Shown: positions 1 through 10,764 of the stretch, in pieces
How positions within the stretch are numbered: the stretch's first letter is position 1
How the letters are laid out: each line of letters begins with the position of its first letter
Assembly (NCBI GenBank): GCA_023212695.1
Contig: JALCCG010000154.1
Coordinates: 1-53,535 of the forward strand
DNA from: Sporisorium sorghi
Lineage: Eukaryota > Basidiomycota > Ustilaginomycetes > Ustilaginales > Ustilaginaceae
Reading direction: 5' to 3'
Length of the DNA stretch: 53,535 nucleotides
Position numbers and translations under genes: made by a program
Notes under the pieces: generated by a model
The model's input: only the letters and a program-made list of their open reading frames with translations
What the model was told of the DNA's origin: nothing
Database searches by the model: none

Positions 1-45
1 ATCATCACCCCTTCCTGCCCTGCCAGCTCTGCTAGATGGCGGCAT
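1..45 (-). CDS. possible 5' end of a gene leaving the window on the left
   Basis: On the minus strand an ATG at 45 opens a frame that stays open for all 15 codons to the window edge (it begins MPPSSRAGRAGRGDD). The base three before the ATG is an A, which suits a start. The fragment is far too short for a product call, and an open frame of 15 codons is expected often by chance. If real, the gene would be divergent from the phosphatase gene starting at 1077 and share the long upstream region with it. Confidence 0.15.
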   Translation of the reverse strand, partial: MPPSSRAGRAGRGDD

Positions 46-377
46 CTTGAAGCTTCAGACTCTTAATCAGTTGAAGGATTCAAATTGATGATGGTAGCTT
101 GGGGAAATTACAGGCTAGAAAATTCAAGGAAAAATCCAAAATAATAATAATCCAAAGTGTGGCCACGCCTGGTACTCCAATTTCCCTACCAAAATCCCCT
201 GCCAAATCCGAGTACAAGGCATGGCCACCTTCAACTAATCTCTGCTATTCGAGCTTGATTTGGTTTGTTCGGGCCCACTCGGTCAAAGTGTCCCGCCGAG
301 CTGGGAGCCTTTCCATGCAGAGTTGAAAATCCTTTGCATTGCCAAAAATTGATCCTCTGCTCAAGTGCCCTTTCCTC

Positions 378-423
<46 letters not shown>

Positions 424-1076
424 CGCTGCGCTGCGCAATCGTGATTGTCTCAGAGCTTGAGGGCGCGTCTTCTTCTCGCGCGTTTGCCAAGAACCAAAAT
501 CCTCGCCTGATTGGCACGCTGGCCGTTCTAACGACAAACGCGACGTGTCTCGACCATCCCTGAAAGGGTCCAATTGAGCTTTCTCCTCATCTGACGTCTG
601 CTGCGCTTGCTTGGTCGTCATTCGTTCGACGCTCTAACTGACCGCATGGGCTAAGACATATTCGCGTACTGTACTGCATGCGACATTCGAAGCGACATCG
701 GGATGATGTACGGCAGCTAACATGGTTACTGTAGCGAGCATTCCTAGTGCCTGCCAAGCCTCTGCGTATCTTGCCCCTTGTTGCCGAGTCGGCTGGCCTG
801 CCGAAAGGTGCGAGCGGGAGGATGCTCATCGCCGATCTAAGAGCAAGGGAAGCATCGCCGATATCTCCAATAAGACTGCGATCTGACATACTTGAAAAAT
901 TGCATCGGCCTCTACTGTAAACGGCCAGCTTTTCATGCAGGGATCAGCTGTTGGACAGTGCATCTCTCTTGATTTTGAGCGACGTCACCTCTTGCCCACC
1001 TGCTACCACCACCCATCACTAGATGTCACAACCTTCCCATGCACCATCCATAGACATCTAGACTTTTGCACAAACA
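46..1076. other. intergenic region upstream of the DCR2-like gene
   Basis: No convincing gene was found on either strand; the open frames here are short and lack family motifs or good splice patterns. The stretch holds a T39 tract at 385-423. The last 60 bases before the ATG at 1077 are pyrimidine- and A-rich, as in a fungal 5' leader. It probably contains the promoter of the phosphatase gene. Confidence 0.6.
385..423. repeat. T39 homopolymer tract
   Basis: An uninterrupted run of 39 T, preceded by T/C-rich sequence from about 368. Poly(dA:dT) tracts disfavour nucleosomes in fungal promoters; here the tract lies about 650 bases upstream of the ATG at 1077. The exact length is uncertain because such runs are error-prone in sequencing. 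Confidence 0.9.
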
Positions 1077-3131
1077 ATGCGCCACAGGGTCGGCAAAGGC
1101 GTGCTGCTCACCGCGGGCTTCTCACTCCTCCTCACCTGCGTCTTCTACCTCGCCCACGACGGCATCCTCCACAACTCGAGGATCATCGGCTGGCAGGCGT
1201 ACACCGCCATCGACCTTCGCCCCCCCTCAAAACCCGCATCATCCGTCTCAGATGCAGTCAACTCCACTAGCACCCTGCCAGCGACCGACGCACAGCAGTA
1301 CGACGACGTGTACCCTCTCGATCTCTACGCTCCCACGCTGCCGAATCCTGCACCGATTACCGAGATCACCGTGCAGAGCTGCTTGCCTCTCACAAAGTGT
1401 CAGCCGAAGACGACGCCGGCTGAAGATGCGCTGCTGGGCAAGTGGGTGCAGGTCGACCGCAGTCTCAGCCCTGTTGGGCAGCTCGGCACCTCCGCGGGCG
1501 GCATGCTCTCCAACCTATTCGGCAGCATCGAGCAGCGCTACATCTTCTACCGCCGGTCCAGGCGCCGAGACGTGCAGAACGTGGTGGAGCTGACGTTGGT
1601 CGAGGAGGGGCAGACGCCTCCCAACGGCGGTGATGGGTGGCACAGGATCAAGCACGGTCTGCGGTCCAAAGTGGTGCGCATGATGTCCGGCGAGAAGAGC
1701 TTGCATCTGTACTACCGCACCGTGTCGCCTGCGGAGCGGGTGCAGGAGAGCCTCGGGTTCTGGAAGCGCAGCGCTAACGGTACAGAAGCGATCACCGAAC
1801 TCGACCTCACGTATGGCGACAACCCGCCGTGGCCCGGTTTTTCAGAGGCTGGGATCGTATCCAACTCGCACCCGTCAATGGCGTCTGCGCGAGTTACGCT
1901 GACGTACCGCCGCAAGCCCGTGCGCAAGCCGCCCCTGCCGCCACTCGAGTTCAAACCCGACGGGACGTTCAAGATCCTCCAGCTCGCCGACCTGCACTTC
2001 AGCGTCTCACCCGAACCGTGTCGCGACGTTGACGCCCACGACCCGCGCTGGTCCGCCCGCGGCTGTTTGTCGAAGAACGACACGCTCGCGCTCGTCAACG
2101 CGTGGCTCGACACCGAGCAGCCCGACCTCGTCGTGCTGACGGGCGACCAGCTCAATGGCCAGGGCACCTCCTGGGACCCGCGCAGCGTGCTTGCGCTCTA
2201 CACGGCCCCGCTCATCGCGCGCAAGGTGCCGTACGCCGTGATCCTCGGCAACCACGACAGCGAGTCCGGCCCGCTGACGAGGGAGGAGCAGATGCAGATC
2301 GTCGCGAATATGCCGTACTCGTACAGCAGTGTTGGGCCGGCGCTCGTCACGGGCGCTGGGAATTATATGCTGGAGCTGAGGTCGCCCGGGGTGGACAGGG
2401 GGCATGTGGCGACGCTGTGGTTTCTGGATACGGGCGCTCGGGCGGAGAAGGACGCGTGGAAGCCGTGGAGCAAGCCCGGGTATGGCTATGTGCACAAGGA
2501 CCAGATCCGCTGGTTTGAGGAGAAGTACTCGCAGATTAAAGAGACGCTGCTGCCGTACCGGCCGGACGGGGGCACGGACCTGGCGCCGCAGCCGTGGCGC
2601 AGGGACAAGGTGTGGGACGCCGCCGACGCTGATGGCGCCCGTACGCTAGGAAGACCGCCCAGCATCGTGTTCATGCACATCCCCGTACCCGAAGCCTTCA
2701 ACCCCGTCGACCGCGCCACCCGACCCCAAGTCGTCAACCCCTCCACCTCCTCCACCACCTCCACCACCCTCGACGAACTCACCATAGGCGACAGACAAGA
2801 AACAGCTACGTTCGCAGGCGCACAGTCCCAGCCGGGCATCTTTGACCTGTTCACCACGCTCAACTCCGCCTCGCCGCGGGGCAAGGGCGGAGTCAGGATG
2901 GTAGTGCACGGGCATATGCATCTCAACTCGGACTGCCGGCGCGTCAGTGGCGTGTGGATCTGTTTTGGCGGTGGGTCGTCGCTGGCCGGGTACGGGAGGG
3001 CGAGCGTGCAGAGGAGGGCGAGGGTGGTCGTGCTCGAGGACTGGGCGGCAAGGATACGCACGTACCATCGGATCGCGCAGGTGGATAAAGGGGAGGCGGG
3101 GAAGCGCTGGGATGAGTTTGTTCTTTCGTAG
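1077..3131 (+). CDS. DCR2: DCR2-like membrane-anchored calcineurin-type metallophosphoesterase
   Basis: The 684-residue protein opens with a short basic end and a hydrophobic segment (about 8-27), a likely signal anchor. The metallophosphoesterase motifs follow in order: LQLADLHFS (D305, H307), VVLTGDQLNG (about 352-361), VILGNHDSES (391-394 is GNHD), VFMHIPVPE, and GHMH near 612. These bind the two metals and the phosphate. The first 290 residues resemble the variable lead region of yeast Dcr2, a phosphatase reported to act on Sic1 and to dampen Ire1 in the unfolded protein response. A Ser/Thr-rich insert separates the last two motifs. No intron is needed and the ATG follows an A-rich leader. 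The gene converges on URB1, with 83 bases between the stop codons. The family is clear; orthology to DCR2 rather than another fungal paralogue is probable, and the substrate is unknown. Confidence 0.85.
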   Translation: MRHRVGKGVLLTAGFSLLLTCVFYLAHDGILHNSRIIGWQAYTAIDLRPPSKPASSVSDAVNSTSTLPATDAQQYDDVYPLDLYAPTLPNPAPITEITVQSCLPLTKCQPKTTPAEDALLGKWVQVDRSLSPVGQLGTSAGGMLSNLFGSIEQRYIFYRRSRRRDVQNVVELTLVEEGQTPPNGGDGWHRIKHGLRSKVVRMMSGEKSLHLYYRTVSPAERVQESLGFWKRSANGTEAITELDLTYGDNPPWPGFSEAGIVSNSHPSMASARVTLTYRRKPVRKPPLPPLEFKPDGTFKILQLADLHFSVSPEPCRDVDAHDPRWSARGCLSKNDTLALVNAWLDTEQPDLVVLTGDQLNGQGTSWDPRSVLALYTAPLIARKVPYAVILGNHDSESGPLTREEQMQIVANMPYSYSSVGPALVTGAGNYMLELRSPGVDRGHVATLWFLDTGARAEKDAWKPWSKPGYGYVHKDQIRWFEEKYSQIKETLLPYRPDGGTDLAPQPWRRDKVWDAADADGARTLGRPPSIVFMHIPVPEAFNPVDRATRPQVVNPSTSSTTSTTLDELTIGDRQETATFAGAQSQPGIFDLFTTLNSASPRGKGGVRMVVHGHMHLNSDCRRVSGVWICFGGGSSLAGYGRASVQRRARVVVLEDWAARIRTYHRIAQVDKGEAGKRWDEFVLS

Positions 3132-3214
3132 CTTCGCATTGGGGTTCAATTGATGGTTCATGCTGAGAAGATGGGTTGTTTTGAAATTGCGTGACGACAA
3201 AGTGTGATTGAGGA

Positions 3215-6200
3215 TCAAGATGAGAAGAGGTTGGATGTGACCAGCGCCGCCGTTTCGGCGTCGAAGCGCCGACACACGCCCGTGGAACGGCGCACCAGTT
3301 TCGCCAGCTCCTTCTCGAGCTCTGTTCCGGAGGCGGGTAGCGTAAGTGCACACCGCTGCACGCGCACACAGCAGCCCTGCCACACTGCATCCTCCGTCTT
3401 ATCGGCCCCGTCAGCCAGATCCATGACCAGGTGCAGCACCTCGACGACGCTCCCACGCCACATGGTCATCGCTGCTGTGGGGGGACGATCAGCGAACGAG
3501 ACGATTCGGTCGAGCACGAGCGTGGCGCAGTTCGAGATGGTGCGCACGACGTCGGGCGAGACAGAGGGCAGGCCTCGGTTGGCGGCGCTGGTGGCACAAT
3601 TGTGCAGAGCTTTAACGGTTGTCAACGTCAGCGTAATGGTCGGCGCGAGCCATGCCGAGTCCGTCGCACGATCCAGACGGTCCAGGTCGATGCTGCCCGT
3701 AAGCTGGGCGAGGAGCAGCATCCAAAAGCTTCGCAGCGTCAGTGTCGACGTCGTTGTCGATACTCCCACCGCCGTCGAAGCTGCTGCATCCGCCGTTCCA
3801 CCAGCGTGATGCTCAGCAATAGCGACCACCCCTTCCCTCACCGCCTGCTGCCACATCCACGTCAGCAACCCCCTCCTCGTCACCAGCTCGATCGCCACAT
3901 CCGCCTTCCTCACCAACCACGCCGTCGCATCCTCCACCAACGCCCGCATCGACGCCTCCTCCACCGCTCTCTCCGAGCTCACACCAACGCCATCGCATGC
4001 ATCGTACAGCGACGCCAGCAGCTCCCACGTCCGCCGACGCTTTAGGATCTTCCAGTCGCTCCCGCCGCCAGAGCGCGCTACGTCGCGCAAGAAGCGCAGC
4101 ATCCACATGCGCTCCTGCTTGTACCGGTCTGAGGCGGAGTACAGCAGGTTGTACAGCAGCGGTACGTCGGAGATATCGATCTCGGGGCGTTGCAGGAGGA
4201 AGTGCGAGATGACGGGGTAGATGAATGTGCCGGGTGTGGTGACGGAGCGGAGGGCGTGGGCGATGAAGAGCGTGGTTGTGGTCGGGAGGTAAGGAGCGTC
4301 CGAGGAAGCGGTGGCGGCAGTATCGGAGTCCTGGATGGTGGCATTCGAGTCAAGCGCATCACGAAGCAGATCGAGCACCATGATCAAGTGTTCCTTTTCT
4401 TGGAATTCGGCCTCCCTGATAGCCAGGTACAGGTTCGACACCAGCGTCAAGCTCGCCCGTCGCATATCGGCACAGCGAGACGACAGCCCGCACACAGCCA
4501 ACCCCGGCGCATTGGTCGCAAACACCGCCACCCACTGCAGCCCGCTCAGCTTGATCTCTGGGGAAGTGACCCCCGCCAGCAGCGAAGAGACAAACACGGG
4601 ATCGTAGCGCTGAGCTGCATCCGTGTGTTTGCCGTACACCTGCCCTGGCAGCCCCGCATCGCCTTCGTCGTTGTCGTCCTCGTAGCCGCTGTAGATCGCG
4701 TTCCTCAGCGAGAGCGATCGCGGATACTCGGTGCACGTGGCAAACACGACATTGGCATCGAGCGACTGCAGCGCCTCCAACGTGTCCTGACCGCCACCAC
4801 CAACCGCGCTCGACCCACAGTTTGACGAGGAAGGCAGCGTCCAGCCCTGCACCAGCGCAGCGAATGACTGCCCACACTCTTGCTCGAACTGTCGGAACAG
4901 CGACAAGAGCATCCGATCCGACCGGCTCAGACTTGCGCCGTAGAACGACATGAGCTTGGTCAGCAGCGGCGCGCGCAGTAGTGCTTTGCCATCGCGTCTG
5001 GCGATGGTATACACCAGCTCCACCATGAGCTGCTTCAGCTGCTCCGATTTTTCGCCATCCGCTTCCTCCTCCGGCTCGTCTTCATCCGTGTTCGCGTCAG
5101 GCTGGAGAGGACGCTGGATGACCGCCGTGCCGCGCATGACCGAGTTGAACTCAGAGTGTGCGGACAGTGCCCCGAGGTAGCGCGAGAGATGTGTCGGCTC
5201 GAGATCGGCGTAGACGCAGAGCGTCAGCACGAGCTGCATCTGGTCGGGAGCGCGCAAGCGGTTCTTGATAGCGGCTTGGATAACGGGATCGACGAGCGAC
5301 TTTTTCAGCTGGACGCTATCGAACCTGTCATCGTCGTTGATGCGTTCAACGAGCGATGTGAATACGACGATGGTCTGCACGAGATCGCTGGAGTCGTTGG
5401 TGTCTTCGGCAAATCGTCGCACGAGCCAAAGCAGAGCTGCGTCGATGGTAGCTTGCAAGATCTCGGCGAGACGAGGGAAATCGGCGACTTTCTCGATGAG
5501 ACCTAGCAAGACCTCGATCAGCGAGCTTCGGAAAGCCTTTGAGGGGGCAGTATCGACCGCGTCCTTGACGAAATCGAAGAGCTTGCTGCCGACCTGGTTC
5601 TGCGTCTTCGTCCATCCGAACTTGTGAGCGCATTGCACGCTGACAATGAGACACGAGGCGTACTTCTGCATTGTCTCAGCGGACTCGGGCTCGCCCAGGA
5701 TGGCGGACACGGCAAGGCTGACAACCGGCTTGAGGTGATCCTGCGTCCAATCTTCCCCGGCGAGTGCAGGCGAATCTTGCTCGAGCAGAGCCGACAACAA
5801 GGTCACCAACGTGCATGGCATCGCCTGGATGAAGCGTTCCTGGTCCAAGTTCCTTGCGGCAGTCAGGATGGACTGCACCGCCTTGGCGACCGATGAGGCC
5901 AGGACGGGGGACGCGTGGATAGCTGCTACCAGCGCGCCGTCCATAGCGGGAACAATGGCACTGGTCTGAGCGAGCTCGCTAAAGTCCACATCGGCAATGT
6001 CTTGAAGCCGCGATGCGTTTGCGTGCTGATGCGCATGCTGCAAGGTCGCCTGGATGATACCGAACAGCAGCTGCTGACGGCTTGCCACTCCTTCGTTGTT
6101 CTCGTCCTCGTCTTCCGCGCCGATGTCCTCCCTGGGTCGCCAAGCCGCTTCGACAATATCGCGTAGTCGCAGCATCATCCTCGTCCAAATCTGAGACGTT

Positions 6201-9200
6201 GAGTCGAGAGAAGCAACCAGCACAGCAAGGGTCTCTGCAGCCAACAGACTGACATCGGCTTCCGGTTCAAGCGTCTGGAGCGCGTGAATGCACCTGTCCA
6301 TCACTTCGAGCGCGTGATCGTCCGGCAAGAAGGGAATCAGTCTGGTCATGGAGCGGTAAAAGTCGCCGTTGAAGGCTTCGTCCTGCTCTACCTGATCGAA
6401 GACGGACAAGACCATCTGGACGTGTTGCTTGCGCTTCGGATCGAGGTATTGGACGACGAGATCGCTGATTTTGCCCAAGATGCCAGTGGTGCCTTCTCCG
6501 TGCACACCAGAGTCGAAAGTGAAGACGCCATCGACAAAGAGGAAATGCTTGAGATCTTCGTCCGACAAGTGACCGGAGGCGTCGGCCATGGAAAGGAGCG
6601 AGATGACGTGAGGCAACAGCTCGTCATCGTCGTTGCCGCTATGCGAACGAATCAAGGCGGTCCAGATAGCGAGACGAGCCTGGACCTTTGAGTTCCACGG
6701 CAGCAGTGGCTGAGCTTCGTCGGCATTCGCGGTGCTCATGAAGTCGTCGCGGACGGGGGCAACGAATGTCGCTTCATCGGGCAGGTGAAGCACTGGAACA
6801 GCACCGTAAGCGATTTCTTGTGTTCCTCGTAAAGCGGCTGTCACGACATTCTCCACCGCCGGATCGAGTTCCTCGAGGATCTGGGATGCAGACGGAAAGC
6901 CGCTGTTGTGCAACGACTGGATCGCTTGATAAAGTTCGAGAACCTGCGCCTGCGTCAATGGTCTTTGGGCGTTTCGCAGACGAGTTCTGAGATCTTCCGG
7001 CGTAGAAGAGCCTATTCAAATAACGTAGCGGACACAAAAGGTCAGCAAATCCAAAGACGACTTAAGCAGTGAGAGACCGGGCAAACCTCGTGTCGAATGG
7101 TCAGGACGCCGCCCGTCCAACAAAGAGAATGGGAGACGACTTCAGAGTTATCGGCAAGCCATCGCAGCAGCAGTCAAGCCGCTGGATGTGACTTTAGTGT
7201 AGCGGTTCTGATGATGGGATCTTCTAATCATCCCATTCGACACGAGGCAAGGACCGCAGTTGTGGAAAGACTTACTAAGGAAGAAGGCAGAGGCTGCCGA
7301 TGGAGAACGCTGATTCTCGATGTCAGACTCGGGAGGTGTGCTGATGCTGCGGATCTTGCTGAGCAGCGTTGATGCCAAGAACGAGGATGCCGAATACTTG
7401 GGATTTGCTTGAATGCGATCGGAGATTCTCTTCGCCATAGCTTCGAGCGCCGACATCTGACGAGAGTAAGCACATAAAGCAGGAAGCAGACGAGCAAAAA
7501 ATGCCGTCAACGCGATGACCGTGGCGTCATCGCTCGCAAACAGACCCTTCTCGACCCGGATGGTGAACTGCTCGTACAGAGCCATGAGCCAGGGTGACGC
7601 CAGCAGATCTGCGGAGACAGAAGTGCCTGCCGAGTGACGAGCACTGCCAGAGATCTTGTCCTGCTTGCCATGCTCCTGTAGAAACTGGCGCGCCGCTTCG
7701 ATATAGCGGTAGGGCGTCTTTGCACATCGAAGCATGCATTCGTCCAAGAACGCAACGACCGACTGCTGTTCACCGGACAAAGGATGACTCGTGGCAACGT
7801 GTGCACTCTGCTCCTGGCTTGCAGCAGATCGAGCATCCGACTGGGGCAGACTTGCGAGCCAGGCATCCAGCTCCGATGGGTAGTGTTCAAAGATGGACGA
7901 AGTAGCGAGAAGCGAGCGAAGAAGGTCCTCGCACGCTTGCTTGACTTGGTCCAGGGGCGTAGAGACAAAGAGGGTGAGAAGCAGGCCGAGATAGCTGAGA
8001 TTGTTGCTCGATCCGGTGGGCTTGGCGGTCCAGTCGAACGATGCTGCGCGTGCAGAGTGCGAGAGGATGCGCAGGGTGTGCACCTGGCAAAGGGCTTCCA
8101 AGTTGATCTCGCCGCTGTCGTCTTCGTCTACCTCGTCTTCGCTGTTTTCCTCTGCCTCTTCGTCCGCTGATCCTCTAGCCGAGCCAGCTGTGCCGTTGGC
8201 CATCTCCGAGTCCTCATCTACTGGCTGAGTCGAGGTCGATGCGGATGAGTGGATGAAGGCATTGGTCAGCAGCTTGCCTGCATTGAAGCGAACGTCGAAA
8301 GCTGAGCTGGGCACAGCTTGGTAGTAGAGCGAGAGCAGTCGCAGGGCAACTTCGGTAGAGATCATGCTGTGCTTCTCCGAGATGGTGCTCGAGGCATCGT
8401 TGTCTGCACTCGCTTCTGCGCCGTTGGGCTGTGGGTGACCGTTGGCGCTGGATCGCGAGGTAGCGACTTGGAGGATCTGAATGACGATGGAGATGTCAGG
8501 GATGCGTCTTCGCGCCTCCATTTCAAGTGCATCCAGACGACGTCGCCAAGGGCCATTTTCGTCTTCGTCGAGCTCCGAGATCGCGCTCATGCAGACGTTT
8601 CGGAATCGGACCATGCGTTCGAGGCATCGGCACAAGAGCGCGCAGGACGAATATCGGACGAGCTGATCGGTGTGATTGAGACCTTGGCTGAAGAGGGAGC
8701 GATGGAAGGGTCCGGGAAGGATGTTGGCGAGGGTGGCTGGCATGGGAGGCGGTTCGGATGCGAACAAGCGATGTGTGTGCGGGACCAGCACTCCAGATTG
8801 AGAAGCTTCTAAGCTCTCGAGATGCTCGACCTTGGCGTTGCGGAAGGAGGGCAGCTCGAGACCGACAACGCGACCAAAATAGGCCATGTTGCAGAGCCAG
8901 CGCGAGCTAGGTCTTGGATCGACGCTGAGACCAGCGCAGGAGCTTTCGAGGTACGGCCCGACGAGCTCGGGGCAGGCGGTGAGGATGCTGAGTGCAAGTT
9001 CCTGTTGACGCAGATCCTCTGCGGGAGAAAGCTGACGGATGACGCCAGAGAGCACCTTGTTGTAGATGGAGCCCGCACCACCGCTCTGCTTGCTCTTTTG
9101 CACTACGTTGGTCTCTGCTGCCAAGCCGTCGTTCTCCACGCCGTTGATCAAGGTGTCATTTCGACTTTGACTGGTGACATCGACAGCATCCGCGCTGGGC

Positions 9201-10453
9201 GTAGCCTTGCGAGGATACCATCCGCGGTCTGGATAGCAGATGCCGAATCCGGGGTTGGTGCAGATGCTGAGGAGAAAGTGATGAGCGAGTTCAGCCACCG
9301 AGGGACTCTCGACCTGCTGGGTATCGGCGTGAATGAGGACGTGCTCTTCTTCGCGCGTGTAGAGTTGGACAACGCAGCCGCAAGCCCATTCGTTCCAGAA
9401 TTCGACCTTTTTGCTGCGTGGGATCTTGGTGTCCTTGACAAGGTCGTCGTGCAAGTGAAGCAAGATGGTCTGGACAACATCTGGCGGATCTTGTGGAAGG
9501 CCCTTGAGGATGCCAGGCAAGAAATCTCGACCGAGGTCCAAGAGCCGAAGCTTGAGCGTATGCGAGTAGCTCTGCTGGAGGAAGGAGAGAAGAAAGAGGA
9601 TGTAGAGCGTGCGAATGTCGCGACGACGCAGAGAGACATCTTGAGCGACCTGGGCCTTTTTGGAGGATTTGGGTTTGCGATTTGATCTTCGGCGCATGTT
9701 GAAGATATGAGGAAGCACCTTCATGGACCAGTTGAACGAGTCAAAGAGCTTTGTTGCGTATCGGCCTTTGGCAAAGGTGGAGGTCTCGCGAAGCAAGACG
9801 AGGGATGCCAGTGCAGCAACGTCCGAGCCCTTGGAGGAACGGGCATCACGCTGCTTGGACGAGGCGAACTTGGCTCCACCGAGGTTTGAAATGTAGTTGT
9901 GAAGCATCGCCAGCCATGGCTGATTTGGCGAAAGGATGCGCTCGACGATGTTGGAGCCGAGTGCATGGGTGGGGTAGTGGATCGAGAGGAGCGCGAGGGA
10001 CTGTGCGAGGCAGAAGATGGGGAGGTGGAGCAAGGTGGGCAGGTCTTGACGATCTGCAAGCTCCCACGTCGAAAAGATGGAGGCAGCGGCTGATGTTGAT
10101 GGGCCCGAGTTGGAAGCTTGACTTTCGCAGAGCTGACAGTAGTCCTTGACAAGCTGGATTCGTTTGTCGCTTGCGGGAATGCTAGACCTCTGCGTGTTTT
10201 CGGCGAAGGAGAGTGTCGTCTGACTGCGAAGTCGGGAGAGCAGGAGACGCAAGAGGTCGGCCGAGGGCGTCTTGAGCGCTTCGTGAAGCTCAGCACCGTC
10301 TGCGAATGGAACGAGCGTCTTGTTCTGCTTGTTCGACTCCTCTGCTACGGGCTGTTCTGGTTCGACCTGCCTCTCATCTTGCGATCCATCATCCAAGTCG
10401 TGATGTGTCGAAGAGGCGGCATCGGAGCCAGCGCGCTTCCGCTTGTCGACCAT
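3215..10453 (-). CDS. URB1: URB1/NPA1, nucleolar pre-ribosome-associated protein 1
   Basis: Two long frames join across one intron. Exon 1 is 10453-7276 and exon 2 is 7011-3215. The 264-nt intron has a GTAAGT donor (7275-7270), a CTGAC branch-like site about 30 nt before the acceptor, and a TAG acceptor. The junction recreates a Ser codon and gives 2324 residues, close to human URB1 and longer than yeast Urb1 (about 1760). Residues about 90-430 match the Npa1 N-terminal domain. The region near 1985-2050, with YKQERMWMLRFLRD and DWKILKRRRTWELL, matches the conserved C-terminal NopRA1 block. An acidic stretch lies near residue 760. The rest looks like helical repeats. URB1 acts in early 60S subunit assembly in the nucleolus, with Dbp6, Rsa3 and Npa2 in yeast. 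The promoter region is shared with THI20. Treating the two halves as separate genes would be wrong. Confidence 0.93.
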
Positions 10454-10764
10454 TGCTGGTGTGAAGAGCGATACTGTGCGTTGCTTCTCGTTGAAGCAGT
10501 CGCAGTATCAGCCCGACGATGTGATGGATGTGATGAGAGCAGAAAGCAGTGTGTGATGATCCGAGAAGCTGTCAACAAAAAAAAAAAAAAAATAAAAAAA
10601 ATCACAAAATCACAAAATCAAAAAAAATAAAGCTCGGAACTCGGGCATCGCTTGGGACAGCCTCGTGGCATTCTTGATTCGAGTCAAGAGTCTTGTCGTT
10701 GAGTGCATGAGCCATCCATTGCTTGTTTTTCCTCCAGACCCTCACCATCTTTACTCTTTCCAAC
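10454..10764. promoter_or_regulatory. divergent promoter region between URB1 and THI20
   Basis: The 311 bases contain an A16 run (10577-10592), a second A run, and tandem copies of ATCACAAA up to about 10622, then a pyrimidine-rich leader before the THI20 ATG. I looked for a TPP riboswitch, which controls some fungal thiamine genes, and did not see its conserved core. No TATA box is obvious. Confidence 0.55.

Noticed and set aside
10454..10764. TPP riboswitch upstream of THI20
   Set aside because: The conserved riboswitch core and its pairing segments were not found.
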